Positions 17,932 through 26,096 of a stretch of 60,340 nt of DNA are shown one piece after another. Origin of the DNA: Chlamydiota bacterium (GTDB lineage Bacteria; Chlamydiota; Chlamydiia; Chlamydiales; JACKPQ01); the NCBI GenBank assembly GCA_021772435.1, contig JAJFLZ010000029.1, forward strand, positions 1-60,340. The letters are read 5' to 3'. The position numbers and the translations under genes were made by a program. The notes beneath the pieces are model-generated. The model was not told the DNA's origin and searched no databases. It saw only the letters and a program-made list of their open reading frames with translations. Positions within the stretch are counted from its first letter, which is position 1. The number at the start of each line of letters is the position of its first letter.

Positions 17932-18727
17932 ATGGTTGATTCTATAAAAGATTTAAGAAATCCCAATTACATGAAAGCTTCCGTGAGAAAAAACGGACCT
18001 CAGACCAAAATTTGACGCTAAACAGTACACCACAATTTCGCGCATACGCATCATCCTTACACATATTATCTCACTCATTACAGACGCTTTTTTGCATCCC
18101 ACCAATCTCTTCCAAGGCAACAAAAAGCTTAATAAATCCACTTTAGAAAGAGGTCTTAAAAATATTCAAGAATTAGACAAATCGTTTGCTTTCAATATAA
18201 ACTTAGTGACTGTTATGCGTGGGCAGAAGATACCAACTGAGACGTTTAACCAAACAATTGAAGATATAGTGAAAGCCTTTAGTAAAGACGAGATCAAATT
18301 CATGTCTATCCCCTTATTGATCGACGGCGGCAAACATGTCGTTCAAGTCTTTATTGATAAAGAAGCCAAAAACATCGAATACTACGATTTGCGCCTCAGT
18401 GATCCTAAGAGTGAAATCATTAATGGAACTAATCAGACAGTGAGCGCATTGATGGATACATTAAATACTAATCTGTTTGACAGTACCGCGAACATTTTCA
18501 TTAATCAAAACAAGCTGCAAAATGATTTTCACAACTGTGGAATTCACATCTTAGATGTGACGATCAAACGTCTTGATAACGTCCAATTTAAGGATCTCCA
18601 GCACGCGAGAAATATTGGCGATATCGCTAAAATCCGTGAAGACCTATTTCGCAAGTGGCTTTCACCAAAAATCATGAATACTGCTGATATCGACCTCATG
18701 AATGATGATACATGTGACGATTTTTGA
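17932..18727 (+). pseudogene. Frameshifted clan-CE (Ulp1-like) cysteine protease
   Basis: The ATG at 17932, behind AAAGG, opens a frame that hits TGA at 18013. The continuation lies in the +1 frame from about 17987 and runs to 18727. The switch falls at an A6 run (17988-17993); with five A's the product would be about 264 residues. An alternative TTG at 18092 gives 211 residues. The joined N-terminus includes a hydrophobic stretch (IRIILTHIISLITDAF). The C-terminal part shows His in GGKHVVQVFID, Asp in EYYD, and Gln six residues before Cys in QNDFHNCG. That is the H-D-Q-C order and spacing of Ulp1/ChlaDUB-like peptidases, which remove ubiquitin or SUMO-like proteins. It could be a pseudogene, a slippage-expressed gene, or a sequencing error. 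Confidence 0.65.
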
Positions 18728-18872
18728 TTATCTCCGTTTGCTCTGAGCAAGATACCCTGACCGCTCGCGCATGGGCTGCTATTGACCTGCACAATAGCGA
18801 AATTATTCTTGATAAATAACCTGTCCTTAAATAAAGTCATTCCTATCTGGAATATTAAAATCGGAATTTTCG

Positions 18873-19667
18873 ATGAAAAAAAATTTGGACGACTTGGATT
18901 ATTACGTAGAAAACCTATGGGAAAGCCAAGCTAAGACGTGGTGCCGCATTAATGACCTTGGCTACAATGTCGGCCGTGATCATTTTCTTACACCGAAGTT
19001 TTTGTCTCTTATGCCTTCTGTAAAAAAATTAGTAGGTTTAGATTTTGGATGTGGAGATGGCTACAACACACATGCTTTGACCACACTTGGTACTAAAAAA
19101 ATCTATGGTTTGGATATAAGTCCAACGATGATTGAGCGTGCTCAAAAATATGAAGATGAAAATTGTCAGAAGCTTGAGTTTGTTAAAGGCAGTATTTTAA
19201 AAGCACCTTTTGATGACGAATATTTTGATTTTTTGACCTCATTCTTTGCACCTATCTTCATCCCTAATTATGAAAAATCTCTAAAAGAGGTCTATCGAAC
19301 ACTTAAACCCGGTGGTTTTTTCCAGTTTTCAATTACTCATCCTTGCTTTTGGACACATAAGATTCAGTGGGCCAATGAACGCAAGGGTGTAATCGCAACT
19401 AAATATGCTCCTAAAAGTAATCCTGTATTTGGAACTTGGGGTTTTGAAAACGTGCCAAAAGAAGAAACGTCTGGTTTTGCGACCTATTTGTTCAGGCGCA
19501 CTTTTACAGAATGGCTTAATGGACTAGTAGCAGCAGGACTGTACGTTGAAAAGATTGAAGAACTCGTGTTTCCTAAAAAATTAGCATCTAAGTACACGTC
19601 CCTTAAAGGATTTGATAAACTGCCCTTTTTTGTGATTATACGAGCTCGCAAAACGTTGCTCTGTTAA
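18873..19667 (+). CDS. Class I SAM-dependent methyltransferase
   Basis: 264 residues. SAM-binding motif I is LDFGCGDGYNTHAL near residues 55-70. An acidic GLDIS ends the second strand, and the later motif LKPGGFFQFSITHPCFW closes the Rossmann core. Such a general methyltransferase may act on small molecules or proteins; the substrate is not predictable. It is preceded by a frameshifted protease gene and followed by a copy of the 62-bp repeat. The stretch to 21.5 kb looks like accessory DNA between conserved chlamydial genes. A second, different methyltransferase follows on the opposite strand. Confidence 0.85.
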   Translation: MKKNLDDLDYYVENLWESQAKTWCRINDLGYNVGRDHFLTPKFLSLMPSVKKLVGLDFGCGDGYNTHALTTLGTKKIYGLDISPTMIERAQKYEDENCQKLEFVKGSILKAPFDDEYFDFLTSFFAPIFIPNYEKSLKEVYRTLKPGGFFQFSITHPCFWTHKIQWANERKGVIATKYAPKSNPVFGTWGFENVPKEETSGFATYLFRRTFTEWLNGLVAAGLYVEKIEELVFPKKLASKYTSLKGFDKLPFFVIIRARKTLLC

Positions 19668-19786
19668 GATTTGATATATGGCCAAAGTAAGTGCAAAATG
19701 TAGGTTTTGGCTTGCCGCCTAGCTCTTATGCAAATTTCCTGTCTTCGTTACCTTGTCTTGGTCTATAGACTAATAACCAGAACTCT

Positions 19787-19848
19787 TTCGTTTTGATTGT
19801 TTAGATTCAGAGCAGATTAGGTGACAGATTGTGCCATTTTTTGCGATT
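19787..19848. repeat. 62-bp dispersed repeat, copy B
   Basis: Exact inverse of 1384-1445. It lies in the 204-bp gap between two convergent methyltransferase genes. No open frame, terminator hairpin or IS terminus is evident in the rest of that gap. The internal sequence contains cagattaggtgacagattg and a T6 run. Confidence 0.85.
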
Positions 19849-19871
19849 CATTAGCTAAGGTAAAATTCCAT

Positions 19872-20648
19872 CTAGCTTTTTGCCATTACGTAGACTGTAA
19901 ATGGCGAGTAATGTATTTCATCTTCCCACAGATATGGATCCTCTTTGGAGCCCGTCGGTTTGTAAATCTCTAATACTTTTAATCCAGCTTCCTTACAGCA
20001 ATCCACATAATCTTGATCTTTCCAATAATAATCATAGAATTCAATGGGAGGATTTTTTGATCTGAGTTTTGTTACATCCCCACTTTGAAGATTTCGATTT
20101 TCTGAAAAATTAGATTCAAATGCAATCCATTTCCTGTCACACGAGTATAGTTCTTCACTGCCAGTAATTGCGATAATGATTCCACTTTCATTCAAAAACG
20201 AATTCGCTTTATCAAGATAGCTGATAATTTCTTGTTTTGATTTCATATCAAACAAAACAAAACTGGAAAAAACTAAATCGTACTGGTTAGCGGGAGTTAT
20301 TTGATCAACGTTAAAGAACTTAATATCAGGAAAATCATTCTGTGCTTTTTCTAGCATGCATTTGTTGATGTCAACACCAACAACGCTTAGTCCAGACCTT
20401 TGCAAATAGCTTGCCGAAATTCCTGTTCCTGACCCATAGTCTAAAGCCTTCTTTCCCTTGAGATACTTTTTCATAAGAGAAGGGAGGTCTCGGTAAGCTA
20501 TGTATCTGTGAGATAATTGGTCAGTTTCTGCGTAAGCTTCTACAATCTCTCTTGTTTTATCTTGGGTAGATAAGTATACACTACATTTTTCTTTCGTTAC
20601 TGATAATGGTAACTCGATGGTACTTGATTCCACAATAATTCTCCTCAA
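19872..20648 (-). CDS. SAM-dependent methyltransferase (class I)
   Basis: 258 residues. Motif I is ALDYGSGTGISASYL, followed by VVGVDINKCMLEKA and a strand-4 segment NQYDLVFSSFVLFDM. The fold is that of small-molecule methyltransferases such as the UbiE/Trm9-like group; the substrate is unknown. The gene is downstream of, and co-directional with, the AMP nucleosidase-like gene (24-bp gap), so the two probably share a transcript. It is not closely similar by eye to the methyltransferase at 18873, so the two are likely separate acquisitions rather than tandem duplicates. Confidence 0.85.
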   Translation of the reverse strand: MRRIIVESSTIELPLSVTKEKCSVYLSTQDKTREIVEAYAETDQLSHRYIAYRDLPSLMKKYLKGKKALDYGSGTGISASYLQRSGLSVVGVDINKCMLEKAQNDFPDIKFFNVDQITPANQYDLVFSSFVLFDMKSKQEIISYLDKANSFLNESGIIIAITGSEELYSCDRKWIAFESNFSENRNLQSGDVTKLRSKNPPIEFYDYYWKDQDYVDCCKEAGLKVLEIYKPTGSKEDPYLWEDEIHYSPFTVYVMAKS

Positions 20649-20671
20649 AGGCTAAAATATACTCATTAAAA

Positions 20672-21472
20672 TTAATGACTTTCTGCAAAGATCCAATTTT
20701 CTTTCTTTAATCCTTTCTGATATGTCATCAGAGTTTCAATCCCTTTTTCAATGTGGTCTGGCATATATCGTTCATAAACAAGAGCATCTAGTGCCTTTGT
20801 TTTTATACCACCGTCTTGCAAAGGCAAATCTGAAACCAGAAGAAGAGCCCCTAAACTAATGCGCCTAAACCCTGCACAGGTAAATAGTGTTGCGCACTCT
20901 AATTCGTATGCATCAACGTTTAAATCAACAAGGTTTTGCTTAAAACTATCGTTAAATTCCCAAAATCTTATATTTGAGGTATATGTAACTCCAGCATGAA
21001 ATCGGGATCGAGATTTTTCTAATACATCCATCACGCTTCTTTGAAGTTTAAAGCAGGGCAAAGCAGGCATCTCTGGTGGGCTATAGTGAAGAGAGGTTCC
21101 CTCATTACGAATGCCGGCAGTGGGGAGGATATAGTCTCCAACCATGTGGTGCTGTTTGAGCCCCGCACACATTCCTAACAAAACCACCCCATTAATCGGT
21201 AGAAAGGAAATTAGGTCTACAGCCAAAGCTGCAGCCGTAGAACCAATTTTAATATCAAGAATTGTAATTCCCTCGTCTTTATCGTGTGCAGTTTTAAACA
21301 TCCTGCCTTCATAAACCGGATTATTATTTCTCGCTGCAAAATAGTCTACATATGCTGGAAAATTAGTGAGGATGATATTTTTTTCAAATTGAGAAATTTG
21401 ACATCCAGAGTACCTTTCAAGTGTTTCAAATGCATATTGTTCTTGTGATAAACAGGATTTGCGAATTTTCAT
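20672..21472 (-). CDS. AMP nucleosidase-like nucleoside phosphorylase family protein
   Basis: 266 residues of the purine nucleoside phosphorylase/hydrolase fold. Telling segments are LLGMCAGLKQHHMVGDYILPTAGIRNEGTS, PPEMPALPCFKLQ, the ELECATLFTCAGF purine-binding block, and ALLLVSDLP followed by GIKTK. This order matches the AMP nucleosidases I know from Bacteroidetes, which split AMP to adenine and ribose-5-phosphate. That would be a notable activity for an intracellular bacterium living on host nucleotides. The exact substrate is inferred. It is followed on the same strand by a methyltransferase, and about 277 bp without genes lie upstream. Confidence 0.75.
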   Translation of the reverse strand: MKIRKSCLSQEQYAFETLERYSGCQISQFEKNIILTNFPAYVDYFAARNNNPVYEGRMFKTAHDKDEGITILDIKIGSTAAALAVDLISFLPINGVVLLGMCAGLKQHHMVGDYILPTAGIRNEGTSLHYSPPEMPALPCFKLQRSVMDVLEKSRSRFHAGVTYTSNIRFWEFNDSFKQNLVDLNVDAYELECATLFTCAGFRRISLGALLLVSDLPLQDGGIKTKALDALVYERYMPDHIEKGIETLMTYQKGLKKENWIFAESH

Positions 21473-21622
21473 AGATCTAAGCCACTCTTTTTGAAATTAT
21501 TTTATGTTTTTAACTCTATTTTTTCAAGGTAAATTGATATATATATTAGCAATCTTCAGTTTGAATCGTAGCTAGTAGTCGTATCTATACTTCTCAAAAT
21601 AAGTGTAATATCCACCATTGAA

Positions 21623-21705
21623 ACAGCAATTCCTGCATAAAAAATAAGCAGATCCCAATTTCAGGCTTTTTCCTACGCTCTGCTCATTTCAGTGGGAATT
21701 GCTGT
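21623..21705. repeat. 83-bp inverted-repeat element upstream of the GT9 pair
   Basis: The arms acagcaattcc (21623-21633) and ggaattgctgt (21695-21705) are exact complements. A looser second match lies inside (aagcaga with tctgct). The element is in the 277-bp gap between the divergent AMP nucleosidase and GT9 genes. It could be a transcribed hairpin, a small non-autonomous mobile element, or a regulatory structure. The remaining gap is AT-rich with no convincing gene. Confidence 0.55.
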
Positions 21706-21749
21706 TGCATCTCTAGTTAACGTTAAGATATAATGCACACTTGAATACG

Positions 21750-22646
21750 ATGAGTGATCAAAAGAAAATTGGCGTGCTATGCGCAAGCGGATTAGGTGAT
21801 GGCCTGCTTATGGCCATAGCCGCTCATCGTTTCAACGGCACGTTATTTAGCGACTGCGCTCCCCTTTCAGAATTATTCGATAACGTTAAGCCCTGGCCAG
21901 AAAGTTTTTCCGATTTTGACCTTTTAATAGTCGAAAATGATAACTCTGCTAGATGTTGGGATCTGATGAAGATCCGTGATCAACTAAAGGATGTCCGCTT
22001 TATTTTTCCCACAGTCAATTCTAGGTTGGATATTCGGGATTGCGATTTTGTCTGCAATTCCAAAGTTTCCATGGCAGACAATGTTGCCTCCGCATGCGCT
22101 AAATGGTTAGAGGATGAGCCATCAAAAGAAAACGGCATCTGGAAGCCAGATTCGGCTCATTATCAAATTGTAAAACGACGTGTCTGTATCCATCCGACAA
22201 GTAAGGACCCTAAACGCAATTGGTCAAGATCCGGTTTTGAAGCGCTTGCAAAAGCCTTGTCATGGCGCGGCTATTTTCCGGCCTTTTTGGTCTCAGCAGA
22301 AGAACTAGCTGATTGGACCTGGGTAGAAGAGCTGGGTTTTGCACTTCCCAAATTGGACGGTATGAGAGCGCTAGCTAAATATATTTATGAGTCAGGCTAT
22401 CTGATCGGCAATGATTCGGGTTTAGGGCACCTGGCCTCAAATTTAGGCATTCCCACACTGACGATTTCAGGTAATCCAAAAAGAGTGAAGCTGTGGCGGC
22501 CGGGATTTACAACAAATCTCATCACAACGCTTAAAGTGCCCCTGCCTAATTTTAAGGGGATCGGCCTTCGTATGAGGGACAATTGTTGGCAGCCGTTTGT
22601 GAGTCTAGCTAGAGTGCTCAAAAACTTTGAAAGGCTCATCGCATGA
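21750..22646 (+). CDS. Glycosyltransferase family 9 (heptosyltransferase-like), first of a pair
   Basis: 298 residues from the ATG at 21750. The N-terminal Rossmann domain begins IGVLCASGLGDGLLMAI. The second domain has IHPTSKDPKRNWSRSGFEAL, and the donor-site motif is LIGNDSGLGHLASNLGIPTLTISG, the classic GT9 D-S-G-x-x-H-L signature. GT9 enzymes add heptose or related sugars to the LPS core using ADP-activated donors. Which sugar is transferred here is unknown. Its stop overlaps the start of a paralogous gene by 4 nt, so the two are co-translated. The gene follows an inverted repeat at 21623-21705. Confidence 0.88.
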   Translation: MSDQKKIGVLCASGLGDGLLMAIAAHRFNGTLFSDCAPLSELFDNVKPWPESFSDFDLLIVENDNSARCWDLMKIRDQLKDVRFIFPTVNSRLDIRDCDFVCNSKVSMADNVASACAKWLEDEPSKENGIWKPDSAHYQIVKRRVCIHPTSKDPKRNWSRSGFEALAKALSWRGYFPAFLVSAEELADWTWVEELGFALPKLDGMRALAKYIYESGYLIGNDSGLGHLASNLGIPTLTISGNPKRVKLWRPGFTTNLITTLKVPLPNFKGIGLRMRDNCWQPFVSLARVLKNFERLIA

Positions 22647-23575
22647 GGGCAGCCGTGATTCCAGCAGGCGGCATCGGCGATGCGCTTTTGATGATGATCG
22701 CAGCACACAGACTGCAGATGGAAGGTTATGCTGTGACAATCTATCACCGCAAATTACCTGAGCTCAAAAGCTGGTTTAACACACACCGCATAGAGCCCGA
22801 TTTTGAAGATTTAAGCGCGTACGATCTCATCGTTTTGCAAAATGACAATAGCCTTAAGTCAAAAGAGCTGATACGTCTCTTTCGCTCAGGGAATTTACCG
22901 AATTTAAGCGTGTTTTACCCCACATTTGAGCCCAAAAAGCACGGCGAACCGACAACCCTCGATCAGATTTTTGATGCTAGCAAACCCATGGCCGATAATA
23001 TTGCATCTAGTATCGCCAGATTGTTGCATGTGCGTGAAACCTCAAAAAATAATGGCCTTACACCGCCTGAAAATTTAACCTTCAAACACTATCCCAAACG
23101 GGTTGTTATCCACGCTAGCGCCGGCGAAAAGAGCAAAATTTGGCCGCTCGATAATTTTATCTGGATTGCCAAAAAATTGGAGAAACTGGGCTACCACCCG
23201 GTATTTGCCCTAAGCCCAAAAGAGCGCCAAAGCACAAACGTTCCATATGAGATGCCCCATTTTGAAACACTCTCCGACCTAGCAGCCTATTTATACGAGT
23301 CAGGAGGACTCATTGGCAATGATTCTGGCACAGGCCACCTCGCATCGAATTTTCATCTACCGACGGTGATTGTTTCGAATTGCCCAAAAAGAATGAAACT
23401 GTGGAAACCGGGATGGTTAAATGGGGAGGTGATAACACCCCCCCTGTGGATACCTAACTTGAAAGGCTCAAGGATTAGGGAAACTAGATGGCGCTGGCTG
23501 ACTCCGCCAAGAAAAGTCCTTAAAAAATTTAAGAACCAGATGGCTTTTTCTTCGACGTCTCATAATACTGCTTAA
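22643..23575 (+). CDS. Glycosyltransferase family 9, second of a pair
   Basis: 310 residues, clearly paralogous to the upstream gene. It starts AAVIPAGGIGDALLMMIAAH and contains IHASAGEKSKIWPLDNFIWIA and the motif LIGNDSGTGHLASNFHLPTVIVS. Both proteins share the phrase MADN(V/I)AS and the end pattern KR(V/M)KLW(R/K)PG, so they come from a tandem duplication that has since diverged. They may add two successive sugars to a lipid core. The 3' end overlaps the convergent gene at 23529 by 47 nt. Confidence 0.88.
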   Translation: MRAAVIPAGGIGDALLMMIAAHRLQMEGYAVTIYHRKLPELKSWFNTHRIEPDFEDLSAYDLIVLQNDNSLKSKELIRLFRSGNLPNLSVFYPTFEPKKHGEPTTLDQIFDASKPMADNIASSIARLLHVRETSKNNGLTPPENLTFKHYPKRVVIHASAGEKSKIWPLDNFIWIAKKLEKLGYHPVFALSPKERQSTNVPYEMPHFETLSDLAAYLYESGGLIGNDSGTGHLASNFHLPTVIVSNCPKRMKLWKPGWLNGEVITPPLWIPNLKGSRIRETRWRWLTPPRKVLKKFKNQMAFSSTSHNTA

Positions 23576-24083
23576 CCATCGCATTCATCGCTTCTTCCAA
23601 ATGGTCATATTTACCATTTTCCTCAGCTTCTTGGATAATCGAGTTGATCGACCTTCCTTTGTGCTGATAAAGCTCTAAAGCAGACCGCAGATTGACAAGC
23701 TCCAAAAGACCCGGGTTGCTGTTTGGGTCAAAATTTGGGTTTGTGAGCGACTCGTATGAAGCCCACGCCTCAAAATCACTGGGATGATCCTTTTGATTTG
23801 GAAATAGCTCATTATTGCTGAAAAACAACCGGTAATAAGCATGGGCAAATCTAGGACCCTCACCTAGGAAATATTCATGTGGTAAGCCTTTATTCGTCGC
23901 TTTTTCCATTGTTCCACGGAAAAAATCGCCAATACAGGTGATATCTTCTTCAAAATCAGCTTTTAAGTGAGCAGCTTCCTTCCAAAAAGCATTCTGCATT
24001 TCAAATATTTGACCAATGGGATGCTTTTCGCTCCATTTGTACTCTTTTTCCCACTCTGACTTAGGACGCTTAGGCTTACTCAT
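23529..24083 (-). CDS. Hypothetical protein, 184 aa
   Basis: No family recognised. The protein is soluble, rich in charged and aromatic residues, opens KRPKSEWEKEYKWSEKHPIG, and is mostly helical. No signal peptide, membrane helix or catalytic motif is visible. An A/T-rich leader with GAGAGAGG precedes the ATG. Its 3' end overlaps the end of the second GT9 gene by 47 nt on the opposite strand. That is unusual in a region with ordinary spacing and may mean that one of the two stops is secondary. Confidence 0.7.
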   Translation of the reverse strand: MSKPKRPKSEWEKEYKWSEKHPIGQIFEMQNAFWKEAAHLKADFEEDITCIGDFFRGTMEKATNKGLPHEYFLGEGPRFAHAYYRLFFSNNELFPNQKDHPSDFEAWASYESLTNPNFDPNSNPGLLELVNLRSALELYQHKGRSINSIIQEAEENGKYDHLEEAMNAMVKQYYETSKKKPSGS

Positions 24084-24173
24084 AATTCCTCTCTCTTTAT
24101 TCTATATTACTAAATATAATTAACTTTATCAAATAGTTTTTATAATTATAACAACTTGTGCTATTTATGAATT

Positions 24174-24815
24174 ATGGACACGTTTTTATTATTACTATCT
24201 AAGGGGTTGATTGCCGGCTTTTGTTATAGCTTAGTCTCTGTAACAGCAGGCCTTTACTGCGCCCATTTCGTTGTCAAGCGCGGTTGGCTGTGTGGTTTTG
24301 TAGCAGGTCTTGGAATTGCAAGCGTCCAGCTTCTCTGGGCGGGGATCGCTATTTTCTTGCTCGATATTTCCATGGATCACCTGCCCATTAATCCCGTTAT
24401 TATCTCTGTTATCGGCGCTATTGTGCTCTACATTTTAGCTTGGAAAGCTTACCAAACAAGTAAGCAGCCAGCTCATTCCCTTCCTGATGTCCCTCTCCAA
24501 AAGCTTAAAGCTTTTGCCCAAGCCATTCCACTCGCCTTAGCCTATCCCCTTCGCACAGTAGGCTTTGCTGCAATTTTCATCCTCCTGGGCGTGCACCGTA
24601 TCCCACCATTCAATGCCTACCAAGCCAGCGGCGCGATTGTCGGTGTTGGCATCGGCTCCATCGCCTGGTGGACGCTTGTCACGCTATCTGTCCTTGGCTT
24701 AAAAAACCGTTTTACTCCATCGTTTATCCAGCTATCGCGCCGCATCTGCGCTTTTGGCATCGCAGCCTTTGCAACAGGCGGGCTTATCATCGTCTTAATC
24801 CATCACTTTTATTAA
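24174..24815 (+). CDS. Polytopic membrane protein, LysE/RhtB-exporter-like
   Basis: 213 residues with about six hydrophobic segments. The layout is three helices, a hydrophilic linker (QTSKQPAHSLPDVPLQKLK), then three helices. The length, the arrangement and the N-terminal GLIAGFCYSLVSVTAGL stretch resemble the LysE/RhtB amino-acid exporter superfamily. The match is one of shape rather than clear motif, so the transport role and substrate are inferences. It is followed at 22 bp by a metallophosphoesterase on the same strand. Confidence 0.6.
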   Translation: MDTFLLLLSKGLIAGFCYSLVSVTAGLYCAHFVVKRGWLCGFVAGLGIASVQLLWAGIAIFLLDISMDHLPINPVIISVIGAIVLYILAWKAYQTSKQPAHSLPDVPLQKLKAFAQAIPLALAYPLRTVGFAAIFILLGVHRIPPFNAYQASGAIVGVGIGSIAWWTLVTLSVLGLKNRFTPSFIQLSRRICAFGIAAFATGGLIIVLIHHFY

Positions 24816-24837
24816 CTACTTTGCTATCATATTAAAG

Positions 24838-25698
24838 ATGCGTATTGCTCATATATCGGACCTACACTTTGCTAAAATTTCGTATGATCCCGGCCAGTTT
24901 TTTTCCAAACGATGGCTGGGCAACCTCAATTTGGTTTTAAGACGCGGCAAGGCTTTTTGTAACAAGCGCCCTTACATGCTTATACCTAAATTTAAAGAGC
25001 TTGGAATCGATACATGCCTGATCACTGGTGATTTCACATCGACGGGAAGCGCTGCTGAATATGCGATGGCCGGAGATTTTATATCAAAGCTGCAGGAAAA
25101 TCACATCACTGTCTACTCCATACCGGGCAATCACGATACCTACACTCGGGTAAACGAAGACGAAAAGACCTTTTACGACATCTTCCCTTCTAGGTTTTGG
25201 AAAAGCAGCTTGAGCTTATCTGAAGATAAATGCACGACCATGCCACTGACCGATGGATGGTGGCTCTTAGCTCTAGACACTGCCTTAGCAACATCGCTTA
25301 TCTCCTCACAAGGACTATTTTCCGAAAAATTAGAAGCTACCTTGCCCAAAGCTTTAGCTGAAATTCCCAAAGACCAAAAAGTGGTCATGATGAATCATTT
25401 TCCTTTTGCTCAAAACGAAAATCCAAGACGCCTCATGCAAAGAGGCAAGGCGCTGCAAACCTTTTTAGAAAATCACACGCAAATCCAGCTTTATCTGCAT
25501 GGGCATACGCATCGACTCGTCCTTGCTGATTTGCGCCCGTCCAATCTGCCCATTGTGTTAGATTCGGCCAGCGTCTCTCATCAAGCGATGAGCTCGTGGA
25601 ATTTCATCGACCTAAAAAAAGATGCTTGTGATATTCAAGTATGGCAGTGGGAGACAGAAGACTGGAAACCTACAAAGAACGAGAGGTTCACCTGGTGA
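24838..25698 (+). CDS. Calcineurin-like metallophosphoesterase (Icc/CpdA type)
   Basis: 286 residues carrying all five metal-binding blocks: ISDLHF (8-10), ITGDF, PGNHDTY, MMNHFPF and HGHTHR. These belong to the class III cyclic-nucleotide phosphodiesterase / metallophosphoesterase superfamily. In chlamydiae such proteins may also act in lipid A or UDP-sugar hydrolysis (LpxG-like enzymes are metallophosphoesterases), which this one could be; I cannot decide between the two. The stop overlaps the next GTG start (GTGA), indicating coupling to the Cys-cluster gene. Confidence 0.88.
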   Translation: MRIAHISDLHFAKISYDPGQFFSKRWLGNLNLVLRRGKAFCNKRPYMLIPKFKELGIDTCLITGDFTSTGSAAEYAMAGDFISKLQENHITVYSIPGNHDTYTRVNEDEKTFYDIFPSRFWKSSLSLSEDKCTTMPLTDGWWLLALDTALATSLISSQGLFSEKLEATLPKALAEIPKDQKVVMMNHFPFAQNENPRRLMQRGKALQTFLENHTQIQLYLHGHTHRLVLADLRPSNLPIVLDSASVSHQAMSSWNFIDLKKDACDIQVWQWETEDWKPTKNERFTW

Positions 25699-26096
25699 CG
25701 TGGTATAAAGACGGACTAAAATTCAAATGCACAGAGTGTGGCAAATGCTGCACGGGCAGCCCAGGCGGTGTATTTGTCACAATGGAAGAGGTCGATGAGA
25801 TGGCCAAATTTTTAGGCTGCACGCGGCAGGTTTTCATCGCTTCATTCACCCGCAGATTTGAAGGCAAAATTGCTCTGCTTGACAGCCCGAAAAATTACGA
25901 CTGCGTTTTTTTAAAAGATAAAAAGTGCCAAGTCTACGGAGCTCGCCCCAAACAATGCCGCACGTTTCCCTGGTGGAGTGAAACCCTAGAGAGCAAAAAA
26001 GCTTGGCTGGATGAAAAGATTCGCTGTGAAGGAATCAATCACCCAGATGGCAAGCACTATTCCTGTGAGGAGATTGATGCCAAACGATCGAGCTAA
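25695..26096 (+). CDS. YkgJ-family cysteine-cluster protein
   Basis: 133 residues from the GTG at 25695. An N-terminal cluster CTECGKCCTGSPGG is followed by a second set (DCVFLKDKKCQVYGARPKQC) and RTFPWW. These are the conserved cysteines of the UPF0153/YkgJ family, thought to bind Zn or an Fe-S cluster. Function is unknown. It overlaps both neighbours: 4 nt with the phosphoesterase and 20 nt with the phosphohexomutase. The three are therefore probably one operon. Confidence 0.88.
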   Translation: MTWYKDGLKFKCTECGKCCTGSPGGVFVTMEEVDEMAKFLGCTRQVFIASFTRRFEGKIALLDSPKNYDCVFLKDKKCQVYGARPKQCRTFPWWSETLESKKAWLDEKIRCEGINHPDGKHYSCEEIDAKRSS

